DNA of 64,000 nucleotides from Fimenecus sp045613685 (GTDB taxonomy: Bacteria > Bacillota > Clostridia > Oscillospirales > Acutalibacteraceae). The notes under the pieces are model-generated. The model was not told the DNA's origin. It saw only the letters and a list, made by a program, of their open reading frames with translations, and made no database searches. A program made the position numbers and the translations under genes. Below, one piece after another: positions 41,432-49,644 of the stretch. The stretch's first letter is position 1; each line of letters opens with the position of its first letter. The stretch is taken from the NCBI GenBank assembly GCA_045613685.1, contig JAZLBL010000017.1, positions 1 to 64,000 on the forward strand, written 5' to 3'.

Positions 41432-43201
41432 ATGAAAGGTTCTAAGAAGTTCGGCAAATCAATTCTTGTAGTTGCTTTGTCACTGATTCTCATCCTCAGT
41501 GCTGTGGCTCCACTCACTGTTATGGGTTCAGAAAATTATGGCGGCGGTTCAAACGGAACTGGTCTCGGTCAATATCGCTACTATTCAGTTAAGAGTGGCG
41601 ATACTATGGCGTCAATCGCTCAAAAGAATGGTATCACAATCAGTGATATTATGACTTACAACAATCTTGATAGTAATGACACTCTTTACAGAGGTCAGGT
41701 GCTCAAGCTCCCAATCACATCAGCTAATGCACCATCAAGCATTGTTTCATCAAAGATTACAATCAAAGCTAAAGACGCAAGCGTTAAAGACGTTGTTTCA
41801 GCAATCGCTTATAACGCGGGCTATACAGTAATCTTTAAAGGTAACGATTCAAAAATCAGTGTTGAATTCGAAGATATGTCTCCAATGAAAGCTCTTGACT
41901 ATGTTACAAGATTTGCAGGCCTTTCATATCTCAAAGATGGTAACACCCTTTTGATTTCAACTCCAGAAGACCTTAACTCAACATTTGTTGACACTCTTGT
42001 TCTTACAAAGTTCACACTTAAATATATCACTCATAGTGAACTTATGGGTCAGGCTAGCGCTCTTGGTCTTTCAAGCATGAAGACAGTTTCTCAGTCAAAC
42101 AACCAGAGAGAAATTTGGATTAGTGCATATCCAAAAGAAATGGCTAAACTTAAGGAACTCATCGAAATCCTTGATGCTAGTGAAAATATCAGTGTAGGTA
42201 GCAACAGCATTGCTTCTGCATTTACCCCTATCAAACTCGATTATATTTCAGCTTCTGAATTCTCAAGCCTTCTTGGAAGTCTCGGCCTCCACACAGGTAT
42301 CACAATGTCTTCATATCCAATGACATTGTTCGTATATGTAAGTGGTGTTCAACTTTCAGACATTATGACAATCAAAAAGGTTGTTGATACAGAAGAGGCA
42401 CTTAAGAACGTTCTTGGTGGTGGAAACACAACAACACCTGATGGTTCAACAGGAAACGAAACACCTGCTCCAGACGATTCAACAGGCAACATCCAGAAAC
42501 CTGATAATTCAACAACTACAAATCCTGACGACACAACAACTCCTGATGATTCAACAACAGAAGAACCAGTAGTTGAACCAACAGTGTTTGAAAAGATTGA
42601 CCTTATAAATATTACAAGAAGTGAGGCTGAAACCATTATTGGTGAAGCTGGCGAAAATATTTCAACTTATGGTCACGACAGAATGACAAAGTCAATTTGG
42701 CTCTTTGGTACACAGAGTGCGATTGATGCAGTAAAAGCAGTTATTACATCAATTGACCAAAACATTGCTTCTGCGGCGGATACAGTTCATACATACACAG
42801 CTAAGAATTGCACAGTTGAAGAACTTATGAAACGTCTTCAGGGCGTAACTTATGAAAAAGTTTCATTCTATCAGTATGACCACTCAAGCATTACTAACAG
42901 TATTATCGTTTATTGCGACGAAGTAACATGGAACAATGAAATTGAACCATTGCTTACAAGACTTGATTCTGCATCACCTGATACAGCAACGTGGATTCCA
43001 GTAGATAAAGTTAGCGGTGAAGATTACAATACAGCAAAAGAAAGAATAGACATTATGACAGAACTTTATCCTGAAACATTTGAAAACATTTCTGTTAAAT
43101 ATATTTATTCAAGAGTTGATGAAAAAATAGTTACATATGCTTATGTAACATCAGATAAAGCGACAAGAATGTCAAATCTTATTAAAACACTTGCGGGATA
43201 A
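41432..43201 (+). CDS. LysM plus secretin-N-domain protein without secretin barrel (PilQ-like)
   Basis: 589 residues. Signal peptide (1-32). A LysM domain follows (about 51-95, YYSVKSGDTMASIAQKNG...RGQVLKLP), which binds peptidoglycan. A secretin N0/STN-like domain at about 108-185 (ITIKAKDASVKDVVSAIAYN...ALDYVTRFAGLSYL) is followed by two N1-like domains (about 190-330). Then come a Thr/Pro/Asp linker (330-385), two more N1-like repeats (385-515) and a C-terminal segment. The C-terminal beta-barrel of true secretins is missing, as expected for a cell with no outer membrane. It probably forms or lines a wall-anchored ring around the pilus. Confidence 0.75.
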   Translation: MKGSKKFGKSILVVALSLILILSAVAPLTVMGSENYGGGSNGTGLGQYRYYSVKSGDTMASIAQKNGITISDIMTYNNLDSNDTLYRGQVLKLPITSANAPSSIVSSKITIKAKDASVKDVVSAIAYNAGYTVIFKGNDSKISVEFEDMSPMKALDYVTRFAGLSYLKDGNTLLISTPEDLNSTFVDTLVLTKFTLKYITHSELMGQASALGLSSMKTVSQSNNQREIWISAYPKEMAKLKELIEILDASENISVGSNSIASAFTPIKLDYISASEFSSLLGSLGLHTGITMSSYPMTLFVYVSGVQLSDIMTIKKVVDTEEALKNVLGGGNTTTPDGSTGNETPAPDDSTGNIQKPDNSTTTNPDDTTTPDDSTTEEPVVEPTVFEKIDLINITRSEAETIIGEAGENISTYGHDRMTKSIWLFGTQSAIDAVKAVITSIDQNIASAADTVHTYTAKNCTVEELMKRLQGVTYEKVSFYQYDHSSITNSIIVYCDEVTWNNEIEPLLTRLDSASPDTATWIPVDKVSGEDYNTAKERIDIMTELYPETFENISVKYIYSRVDEKIVTYAYVTSDKATRMSNLIKTLAG

Positions 43202-43209
43202 TAAAAAAT

Positions 43210-43230
43210 GGGGTGCGAAACTCGCACCCC
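43210..43230 (+). promoter_or_regulatory. Strong intercistronic hairpin without U-tract
   Basis: GGGGTGCGA-AAC-TCGCACCCC, 9-bp GC-rich perfect stem 6 bases after the stop of the LysM protein. It is followed by TATACCC, so it is not a normal terminator. A second AT stem (TATAAAA/TTTTATA) follows at 43241-43257. Likely an RNA-processing or stability element between the LysM gene and pilT. Confidence 0.6.
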
Positions 43231-43282
43231 TATACCCGCCTATAAAACCTTTTTATAAATTAACGAAAAGAGATGAAAATTC

Positions 43283-44383
43283 ATGCAATTTTCTGGTAGC
43301 CCAAGTAATTATCCGGTTACATTAGAAGACCTTCTTAGACTTACCGTTGAAAAAAAAGGCTCAGACCTTCATATTGTCAGTGGAATTCCACCTTGTATCC
43401 GTATAAATGGTGACCTTGTAAGACAAGAAGAATTACCAAGAATGGCTCCGGAAGATGTTGAAGCTCTTCTTCTTCAAGTTATTTCAGATGACCAAAAACG
43501 AGAATTAGAACTCGAATGGGAGCTTGACCTTGCGGTATCAATTCCAAACTGTGCTCGTTTTCGTGGTAATGTTATCGTTCAAAGAAACTCAGTTGCAGCA
43601 GTTTTCAGAGCAATTCCTTTCGGTATTCCAGACTTAGATAAATTGGGTCTTCCTGCAGACGTAAAAAGACTTTGCAATCTTCCTCGTGGACTTGTTCTTG
43701 TTACAGGACCAACAGGTAGTGGTAAGTCAACAACGCTTGCATCAATGCTCAACTACATAAATGAACGATATGAAACAAATATCGTAACAGTTGAAGACCC
43801 TATCGAATTTTTGCACACACACAAGAAATCAACAATCAGACAGAGAGAAATCGGCACAGATACAAAAAGCTTCGCAAATGCTCTTCGTACAGTGCTCCGT
43901 CACGACCCTGACACCATTATGATTGGTGAAATGCGTGACCCTGAAAGTATTCAGATAGCGGTTACAGCAGCCGAAACAGGACACTTGGTTTTTTCAACAC
44001 TTCATACTCAGACTGCTCCGCTTACAATTTCGAGAATTATTGACTCTTTCCCAGCAGAGCAAAAAGGACAAATTCGTTCACAGCTTGCAAACTCATTGAA
44101 AGCAGTTATTTCTCAGCAACTTATTCCGACAATTAACGGTAAAGGCCGTGTGGCTGCCGTTGAATATATGGTTGATACTCCAGCGATTAAAAACCTTATT
44201 CGTGAAGAAAAAGAGCATCAACTTTATGCAACAATGCAAACTGGTCAGATGCAAGGTATGCAGACTATGGACCAGGCACTTTTAAATCTTCTTAAACAAC
44301 AGAAAATTTCAAAGGATTCAGTAGTTGAATTCTGTGTTGACCAGAAAGAAGTTTTAAGACTTATGGCCACTATGGGCTATTAA
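43283..44383 (+). CDS. pilT: Type IV pilus retraction ATPase
   Basis: 366 residues. N-terminal PAS-like domain (EDLLRLTVEKKGSDLHIVSGIPPCIR), Walker A GPTGSGKSTT, Asp box TVEDPIEF, Walker B DTIMIGEMRD, His box GHLVFSTLHT, and the PilT-specific AIKNLIRE (canonical AIRNLIRE). It powers pilus disassembly, so twitching or DNA uptake should be possible. Ribosome site AAAGAGATGA. Its presence separates this locus from simple competence pseudopilus operons. Confidence 0.95.
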   Translation: MQFSGSPSNYPVTLEDLLRLTVEKKGSDLHIVSGIPPCIRINGDLVRQEELPRMAPEDVEALLLQVISDDQKRELELEWELDLAVSIPNCARFRGNVIVQRNSVAAVFRAIPFGIPDLDKLGLPADVKRLCNLPRGLVLVTGPTGSGKSTTLASMLNYINERYETNIVTVEDPIEFLHTHKKSTIRQREIGTDTKSFANALRTVLRHDPDTIMIGEMRDPESIQIAVTAAETGHLVFSTLHTQTAPLTISRIIDSFPAEQKGQIRSQLANSLKAVISQQLIPTINGKGRVAAVEYMVDTPAIKNLIREEKEHQLYATMQTGQMQGMQTMDQALLNLLKQQKISKDSVVEFCVDQKEVLRLMATMGY

Positions 44384-44411
44384 TCACCTTAATTAAAAAG
44401 GGGGAAATCTC

Positions 44412-45620
44412 TTGGCAGCATTTACTTATGACGGTTTAAACCGACAAGGTCAAAATGTTCACGGCGAAGTTATTGCTGATAACTCGTCCCAAGCTATAAA
44501 TAAACTCCGTGAAGCAGGAATTATTGTTACGGAGATGAAAGAAAAAGCAAATAATGCCAATAAAGCATCGGCAAAATCAGGTGGTAAAGTTACTACTGAA
44601 GACGTTGCAGTTTTCTGTAGACAGTTAGCTGTTATGCTTTCTGCCGGTGTTCCAATTACCAGAGCACTTGCAACGCTTTCAAAGCAGACAGAAAATGGTA
44701 AATTTGCAAATGCTATTGATACAATTGCAAAGAATGTTGAAGGTGGTATGCCGCTTTCAGATGCGTTTAAAGAATATCCCAAAATTTTCTCACCATTGTT
44801 CATTGCTATGATTGCAGCCGGCGAAACTGGTGGTATTATGGAGCAATCACTTGTCAGTCTTGCTGACCAGATGCAGAAGGAAAAAAACCTTCAGAAAAAT
44901 ATTAAATCAGCATTCTCATATCCACGAACAGTTGGTATTATGGCGGTTGTAATTTTGATTGCCATGCTTTATTTCATGGTTCCTACTTTCAAAAATATGA
45001 TGACGGACGGAATGGAACTTAATGCACTTTCACAATTTATTTTTGATGCATCAGATAGTTTGATAGCAAACACCGGAACATGGTTTTTAGTGGGTGTGGC
45101 AATTGTTGGTGGAATTATCTTAATAATGAAGAGCCCTCCAGCGCATATTTTTTGGGAAAACACAAAGCTTACAATGCCGATGTTTGGTTCGTTTATGACC
45201 AAGATGGTTGTTGCTCGTTTCTGCCGAACTTTTGCTACACTTCTTGCAGGTGGTGTTACTGCAGTTGAAGCAATGAAGAGTGCAGGACCTACAGCAGGTA
45301 GTGATAAATTGGCAAAAGCAGTTGCAGATGCAATTTCAGACATCGAAGAAGGTTCACCAATTTCTGCTGCACTTGAAAAAAGTGGATTATTCCCACCAAT
45401 GGTTACAGGTATGGTGGCTATCGGTGAAGAATCAGGTGCTTTGCCAGAACTTCTTGACAAGGTTGCAGAATTCTTTGAAGAAGACGTAGAAAATACCTCT
45501 CGTAACCTTAGAGCAATGATTGAACCTATTGCTCTTGTGTTTGTCGGTGTTGTTGTTGGTGGCATGCTTATTGCTCTTTATGTTCCAATGCTTACAGCAT
45601 CTACATCGATGGGTGCATAA
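44412..45620 (+). CDS. pilC: Type IV pilus inner-membrane platform protein
   Basis: 402 residues from a TTG at 44412 with GGGGGAAA upstream. Two GspF/PilC cytosolic repeats (FCRQLAVMLSAGVPITRALATL and FCRTFATLLAGGVTAVEAMKS), each with the GE(S/T)G(A/G) motif (AAGETGGIMEQ, AIGEESGALPE), separated by membrane helices near residues 175-195 and 220-240. A final helix is at about 375-395. It couples the PilB/PilT motors to pilin assembly. Confidence 0.95.
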   Translation: MAAFTYDGLNRQGQNVHGEVIADNSSQAINKLREAGIIVTEMKEKANNANKASAKSGGKVTTEDVAVFCRQLAVMLSAGVPITRALATLSKQTENGKFANAIDTIAKNVEGGMPLSDAFKEYPKIFSPLFIAMIAAGETGGIMEQSLVSLADQMQKEKNLQKNIKSAFSYPRTVGIMAVVILIAMLYFMVPTFKNMMTDGMELNALSQFIFDASDSLIANTGTWFLVGVAIVGGIILIMKSPPAHIFWENTKLTMPMFGSFMTKMVVARFCRTFATLLAGGVTAVEAMKSAGPTAGSDKLAKAVADAISDIEEGSPISAALEKSGLFPPMVTGMVAIGEESGALPELLDKVAEFFEEDVENTSRNLRAMIEPIALVFVGVVVGGMLIALYVPMLTASTSMGA

Positions 45621-45653
45621 AAGAGTTATCCGTATATATAGGAGAATGATACT

Positions 45654-46625
45654 ATGGCTAAAATTAAAAGCATAATTGGTTGCGAAATCACAGCCAATGA
45701 AATTAGAGCTGTTGAACTTGCAAAAGACAATGGCGTTTATAAAATTCTTGCAATGGGATATATGCCTTTGGAAGAAGGAGTAATTGAAGAAGGATTCATC
45801 AGAGATGCTGACCGTTTCAATACAGCAATTACTCAACTTATTGCATCAGGTAACTTCCAGACAACAGATTTTGCTGTTGCAGTAAACAATGAAAATATCC
45901 TTATGAGATACGCTTCTTTTCCTAAGGTCGATAGCGATAAACTTCGCAACATGGTTCTTTTACAGGCACAAGAATTTATTCCAATTCCAATTCAGGAAAT
46001 GGAAGTTGACTATGTTGTAGCTGGCGAAACTAAGGATGATGATGGTATTGCGCAAACAAATGTCATGCTTATAGCAGCAAGAAGACAGATGCTTGAAGGC
46101 TATATTAATATTTTTACAGCATCAAAACTTCAGATTCAGGATATCGATTCATCACTTCTTGCTTATTGTCGTGGTATTAATGAAATTTGTGATGGTGCGA
46201 AATACGGTATTGTTAATCTTACAGATGATGTTTTGAATTATATAGTTGTTCATGGAAACGAAATTTCAATGGTGCGTTCAATTACCATTCCTGAAAAAAC
46301 ACAGAGAAGTGTTGCTGAAATTTTCAAAAAATCACGCGATGAATCTTACAGTGAAGAAGATTTAGAAACAGTAACCTCTTTCCTTATGCAAGAAACATCT
46401 TCAACAATCAGTTATTATTCTATGCAGAATAATATTCCAATGGATAAGATTTATTTTATTATGAATTCTTCTGCAACTTCTAAAATTTTATCAGCATTGC
46501 AGGAAAATATTTATGTTCCAATGGAAATTCCACAGTTTTATCCATCACTCCAAGCAATGAGCGCTACACCATTAGGTGAATATGCTAGTTGTATCGGAGT
46601 AGCGATTTCAGGTTTGGAGGGATAA
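45654..46625 (+). CDS. pilM: PilM-like actin-fold protein
   Basis: 323 residues. Actin-like ATPase fold typical of PilM: IGCEITANEIRAVELAKDNG at the start, MRYASFPKVDSDKLRNMVLLQAQEFIPIPIQEMEVDY, a long FtsA-like middle, and a C-terminal TPLGEYASCIGVAISGL phosphate-binding region. It binds the cytosolic tail of PilN and forms the inner ring of the machine. Ribosome site AGGAG. Gap to pilN is 3 bases. Confidence 0.9.
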   Translation: MAKIKSIIGCEITANEIRAVELAKDNGVYKILAMGYMPLEEGVIEEGFIRDADRFNTAITQLIASGNFQTTDFAVAVNNENILMRYASFPKVDSDKLRNMVLLQAQEFIPIPIQEMEVDYVVAGETKDDDGIAQTNVMLIAARRQMLEGYINIFTASKLQIQDIDSSLLAYCRGINEICDGAKYGIVNLTDDVLNYIVVHGNEISMVRSITIPEKTQRSVAEIFKKSRDESYSEEDLETVTSFLMQETSSTISYYSMQNNIPMDKIYFIMNSSATSKILSALQENIYVPMEIPQFYPSLQAMSATPLGEYASCIGVAISGLEG

Positions 46626-46628
46626 GTT

Positions 46629-47315
46629 TTGTTTAAGGTTAGTTTGTTGCCAGCGAGTTACCGAAAATTACTTGATGGCAAAAAGAAAAAAGATATTATT
46701 CTTAAAATTGCATTAGTTGTGTTATTCTGTATGTTGGTCCTTTATTTTGGCCTTTTTGTTAGAACTTTGATTTTAAAGGGACAGATAAAGGATATAAACA
46801 GACAAAACTCTGTAATTACAGCAGAAATCAATGAATTACAGAAGTACAAAGGAATTTATGACGACCTTTTAGTTGCACAAAATAGGCTAGAAACGGTTAA
46901 ATCAAAAAATCCTAGTGCATTGAAGTTTTTAACATTGATTCAGGCTAATCGTCCAGAATATATAAAAATTAAGGCGATTTCATTGACTGATTGGCAAAAT
47001 GGTGCAGTTTGTGTAATTGAAGGTGATCTTTCAGCTGCTCAAAAAATTGGTGATGCGGTTGATCATCTTCGTGCATACCAAGAATTTATTAAAACAAATG
47101 AAGCATTTAAGGATATTGTAACAGAAACAAGAGTGTTGAATGAATTGCCAACTATTACAGAAAACAACGGGGAAACAACATATTCATTCCGCATGTTTAT
47201 TTCACTTGGTGGCGTGATTGCGACAGATGGTGCAGGCAATTTGATTACTACAACTACAACCACAACTACAACTACAACTACTACAGCACCTGCTGAAACT
47301 CAGGCAGCAGAATAA
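46629..47315 (+). CDS. pilN: PilN-like protein with poly-Thr tail
   Basis: 228 residues from a TTG at 46629 (GGAGGGAT upstream). The cytosolic start FKVSLLPASYRKLLDGKK carries the PilN motif that PilM binds (canonical INLLP). One membrane helix (about 26-46), coiled region, then an outside ferredoxin-like domain. The C-terminus ends in a run of 14 Thr then APAETQAAE, encoded by alternating ACT/ACA/ACC codons. Such a tail is unusual for PilN and may be glycosylated or act as a wall-spanning spacer. Confidence 0.8.
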   Translation: MFKVSLLPASYRKLLDGKKKKDIILKIALVVLFCMLVLYFGLFVRTLILKGQIKDINRQNSVITAEINELQKYKGIYDDLLVAQNRLETVKSKNPSALKFLTLIQANRPEYIKIKAISLTDWQNGAVCVIEGDLSAAQKIGDAVDHLRAYQEFIKTNEAFKDIVTETRVLNELPTITENNGETTYSFRMFISLGGVIATDGAGNLITTTTTTTTTTTTTAPAETQAAE

Positions 47316-47330
47316 GAGGAGGATTAAAAA

Positions 47331-47882
47331 ATGAATACAAACATAAATCTTTCTCAAATCAAAGATAAAATTAATGGCAACGTAATTATAACCATTATTT
47401 TGGTTGCTTTGTCAATTGTTTTAGGGTACACATGTTGGATAACTTTTGAACAGGGCGTTGATTTAGAAGCAAAAGTTTCATCTCAAATTACAGCATATAA
47501 TGATAATAGAACTTTATTGAAGAATCTTAAAAATCTTCAGGCAAACTCTGATTATTATCTCGCTCAAAAAGAAAAATATGATGAAGTTATTGCAGAAGCA
47601 GATTCGTATAATTCAGTAGATTATTATGTTGAACTTACAGAACTATGTGAAAGATATGGATTAACAATTCAAGAAATTACTGTAGGAGAGTTAGTTCAAA
47701 ACGGTAGTGTTAAATCTGCAACAACAACACTTGCTGTTACAGGTAGCGAAATAGATATTAAACAAATGGCAGAATACATTGTTTCACAACAAGAAATTGC
47801 AAGAATTGATTCAATTGCTATGACTGAACAGGCTGATGGAACAGTTGCTGCTGCATTGCAAATTGTTAATTTTACAAAATAA
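47331..47882 (+). CDS. pilO: PilO-like protein
   Basis: 183 residues. A short cytosolic head, one membrane helix (about 18-38), a helical coil (LEAKVSSQITAYNDNRTLLKNLKNLQANSDYYLAQKEKY) and a ferredoxin-like outside domain (VDYYVELTELCERYGLTIQEITVGEL...). Typical PilO topology; it pairs with PilN to form the periplasm-facing or, here, wall-facing ring. Ribosome site GAGGAGG. Confidence 0.82.
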   Translation: MNTNINLSQIKDKINGNVIITIILVALSIVLGYTCWITFEQGVDLEAKVSSQITAYNDNRTLLKNLKNLQANSDYYLAQKEKYDEVIAEADSYNSVDYYVELTELCERYGLTIQEITVGELVQNGSVKSATTTLAVTGSEIDIKQMAEYIVSQQEIARIDSIAMTEQADGTVAAALQIVNFTK

Positions 47883-47919
47883 ATTGCACAGAATCCAAAA
47901 AGAAAGATAGGTTTTTTAG

Positions 47920-49599
47920 ATGGGCGATATCATAATCCCCGGCAGTATTTGCGCAAGACTTATAGATGCCGGTATAATAACTGAAGACCAACTTAAAGAG
48001 GCGCTGGAAATTCAAAAAACCAGCAAGCAACTTATAGGTACAATTCTTACTCAGTTAGGTTATTGTACAGAAGAAGATATTGCAAAAACACTTGCAAAGA
48101 AAACAGGCTATAAGTTTGTTTCAATTGATGAAGTTGGCGTGAATATTGCAGTAGCAAACCTTATTAGCCCTGAGTTTGCACTCAGAAACAATGTTCTTCC
48201 TCTTTACGAAGAAGATGGCGTGGTTTTTGTTGCAATGCAGAATCCAAATGACATTCTTGCAGTTGATAACCTTAGAATGATTACAGGTCATGAAATTCGC
48301 CCTGTAGTTGCAGCGGATATGGAACTTGCAGTTGCAATTGAAAACTTTGCAAACATGAATACTGGCGTTGAAGATTACGGTGATGAAGTTGAAGAAGTAG
48401 CCGAGTCTGAACAACTTGACATTGACGATAAGCCAACCGTTCAGCTTGTTAACCAGATTATCAACAACGCTATTAAAGCAGGCGCATCTGATATTCATAT
48501 TGAAGCACTTGAAAAATACATGAGAGTCCGCTTCAGAATTGATGGTGTTTTGCAAGAAATTATGCAGAACCCAATTAAAATGTACGCTGGTGTTATTTCG
48601 AGAATTAAGGTTATCGGTGGTATGGATATCGCTGAACGCCGTATTCCACAAGACGGTCGTGCTACAGTTAAGTTTGAAGATAAAACAATGGACGTTCGTA
48701 TCGCTTCTATGCCAACAGTTTATGGCGAAAAAGTCGTAATGCGTCTTCTTGAGAGAAATAGCACAAAAACTGTTACAATTAAAGATATTAAGTTCAGTCC
48801 ACGTCAGTTTGATAGATTTGACCATGCGATTCGTATGCCATATGGTTTCGTTCTCGTTACAGGACCTACTGGTAGTGGTAAATCTACAACTCTTTATGCT
48901 ACATTGGCTGAAATCAGTACAATCGAAAAGAATGTTATTACACTTGAAGACCCTGTTGAACGTCGTATGGCTGGTATCAATCAGGTTCAGATGAATAATC
49001 GTGCAGGTATGACATTCGCAGCAGCTCTTCGTTCAGTTCTTCGTTCTGACCCTGATATTGTCATGGTCGGTGAAATTCGTGATAGTGAAACAGCAAAAAT
49101 TGCCGTTGAAGCTGCTCTTACAGGACACTTGGTTCTTTCAACACTCCATACAAACGACGCACCTGGTGCTGTTACTCGTCTTGACGAAATGGGTGTTGAA
49201 CCATTCCTTACAGCGTCATCATTAGTTGGCGTTCTTGCACAACGTCTTGTTAGAAAGTTGTGCCCAAAATGTAGAGAAGAATATGAAATTTCTCACGCAG
49301 AACTCAAAAAGATTGTTCCAGACCTTGAAACTTATGGTTACAATCAACCTTCATATAAGCTGTATAAAGCAAAAGGTTGCTTGACTTGTAATAATACAGG
49401 TTATAAGGGACGTGAAGCTGTATTTGAGTTCCTTACAGTTACAGAAGAAATGAAACGTCTTATTCTTGATAGAGCAACAATCACAGAAGTTCGTGACCTT
49501 GCGGTTCAACAAGAGATGAAGACACTTAAAGACGAAGGTCTTTATAAAATGATGGAGGGTACAACCTCTCTCGAAGAAGTTTTACGTGTTATCGTATAA
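47920..49599 (+). CDS. pilB: Type IV pilus assembly ATPase
   Basis: 559 residues. N-terminal MshEN-like domain (ARLIDAGIITEDQLKEALEIQ...IGTILTQLGYCTEEDIAKTLA), which in relatives binds c-di-GMP. The GspE core follows, with Walker A GPTGSGKSTTLYATL, Asp box TLEDPVERR, Walker B DIVMVGEIRDSETA and His box GHLVLSTLHTND, then the zinc tetracysteine CPKC...CLTC near residues 448-490. It drives pilus extension. If the MshEN domain is functional, assembly may be controlled by c-di-GMP. Confidence 0.95.
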   Translation: MGDIIIPGSICARLIDAGIITEDQLKEALEIQKTSKQLIGTILTQLGYCTEEDIAKTLAKKTGYKFVSIDEVGVNIAVANLISPEFALRNNVLPLYEEDGVVFVAMQNPNDILAVDNLRMITGHEIRPVVAADMELAVAIENFANMNTGVEDYGDEVEEVAESEQLDIDDKPTVQLVNQIINNAIKAGASDIHIEALEKYMRVRFRIDGVLQEIMQNPIKMYAGVISRIKVIGGMDIAERRIPQDGRATVKFEDKTMDVRIASMPTVYGEKVVMRLLERNSTKTVTIKDIKFSPRQFDRFDHAIRMPYGFVLVTGPTGSGKSTTLYATLAEISTIEKNVITLEDPVERRMAGINQVQMNNRAGMTFAAALRSVLRSDPDIVMVGEIRDSETAKIAVEAALTGHLVLSTLHTNDAPGAVTRLDEMGVEPFLTASSLVGVLAQRLVRKLCPKCREEYEISHAELKKIVPDLETYGYNQPSYKLYKAKGCLTCNNTGYKGREAVFEFLTVTEEMKRLILDRATITEVRDLAVQQEMKTLKDEGLYKMMEGTTSLEEVLRVIV

Positions 49600-49644
49600 T
49601 TATTTGTTATTTTTGCGATGCCACTCTAGAAAGGAGCAGACAAG

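Noticed and set aside
44969..45565. 198-codon minus-strand frame inside pilC
   Set aside because: Mirror of conserved PilC repeats; no family match and no ribosome site.
48121..48825. 234-codon open frame on the minus strand inside pilB
   Set aside because: It is antisense to a highly conserved ATPase core, has a Cys/Asn/Phe-rich composition unlike real proteins, and lacks a ribosome site.
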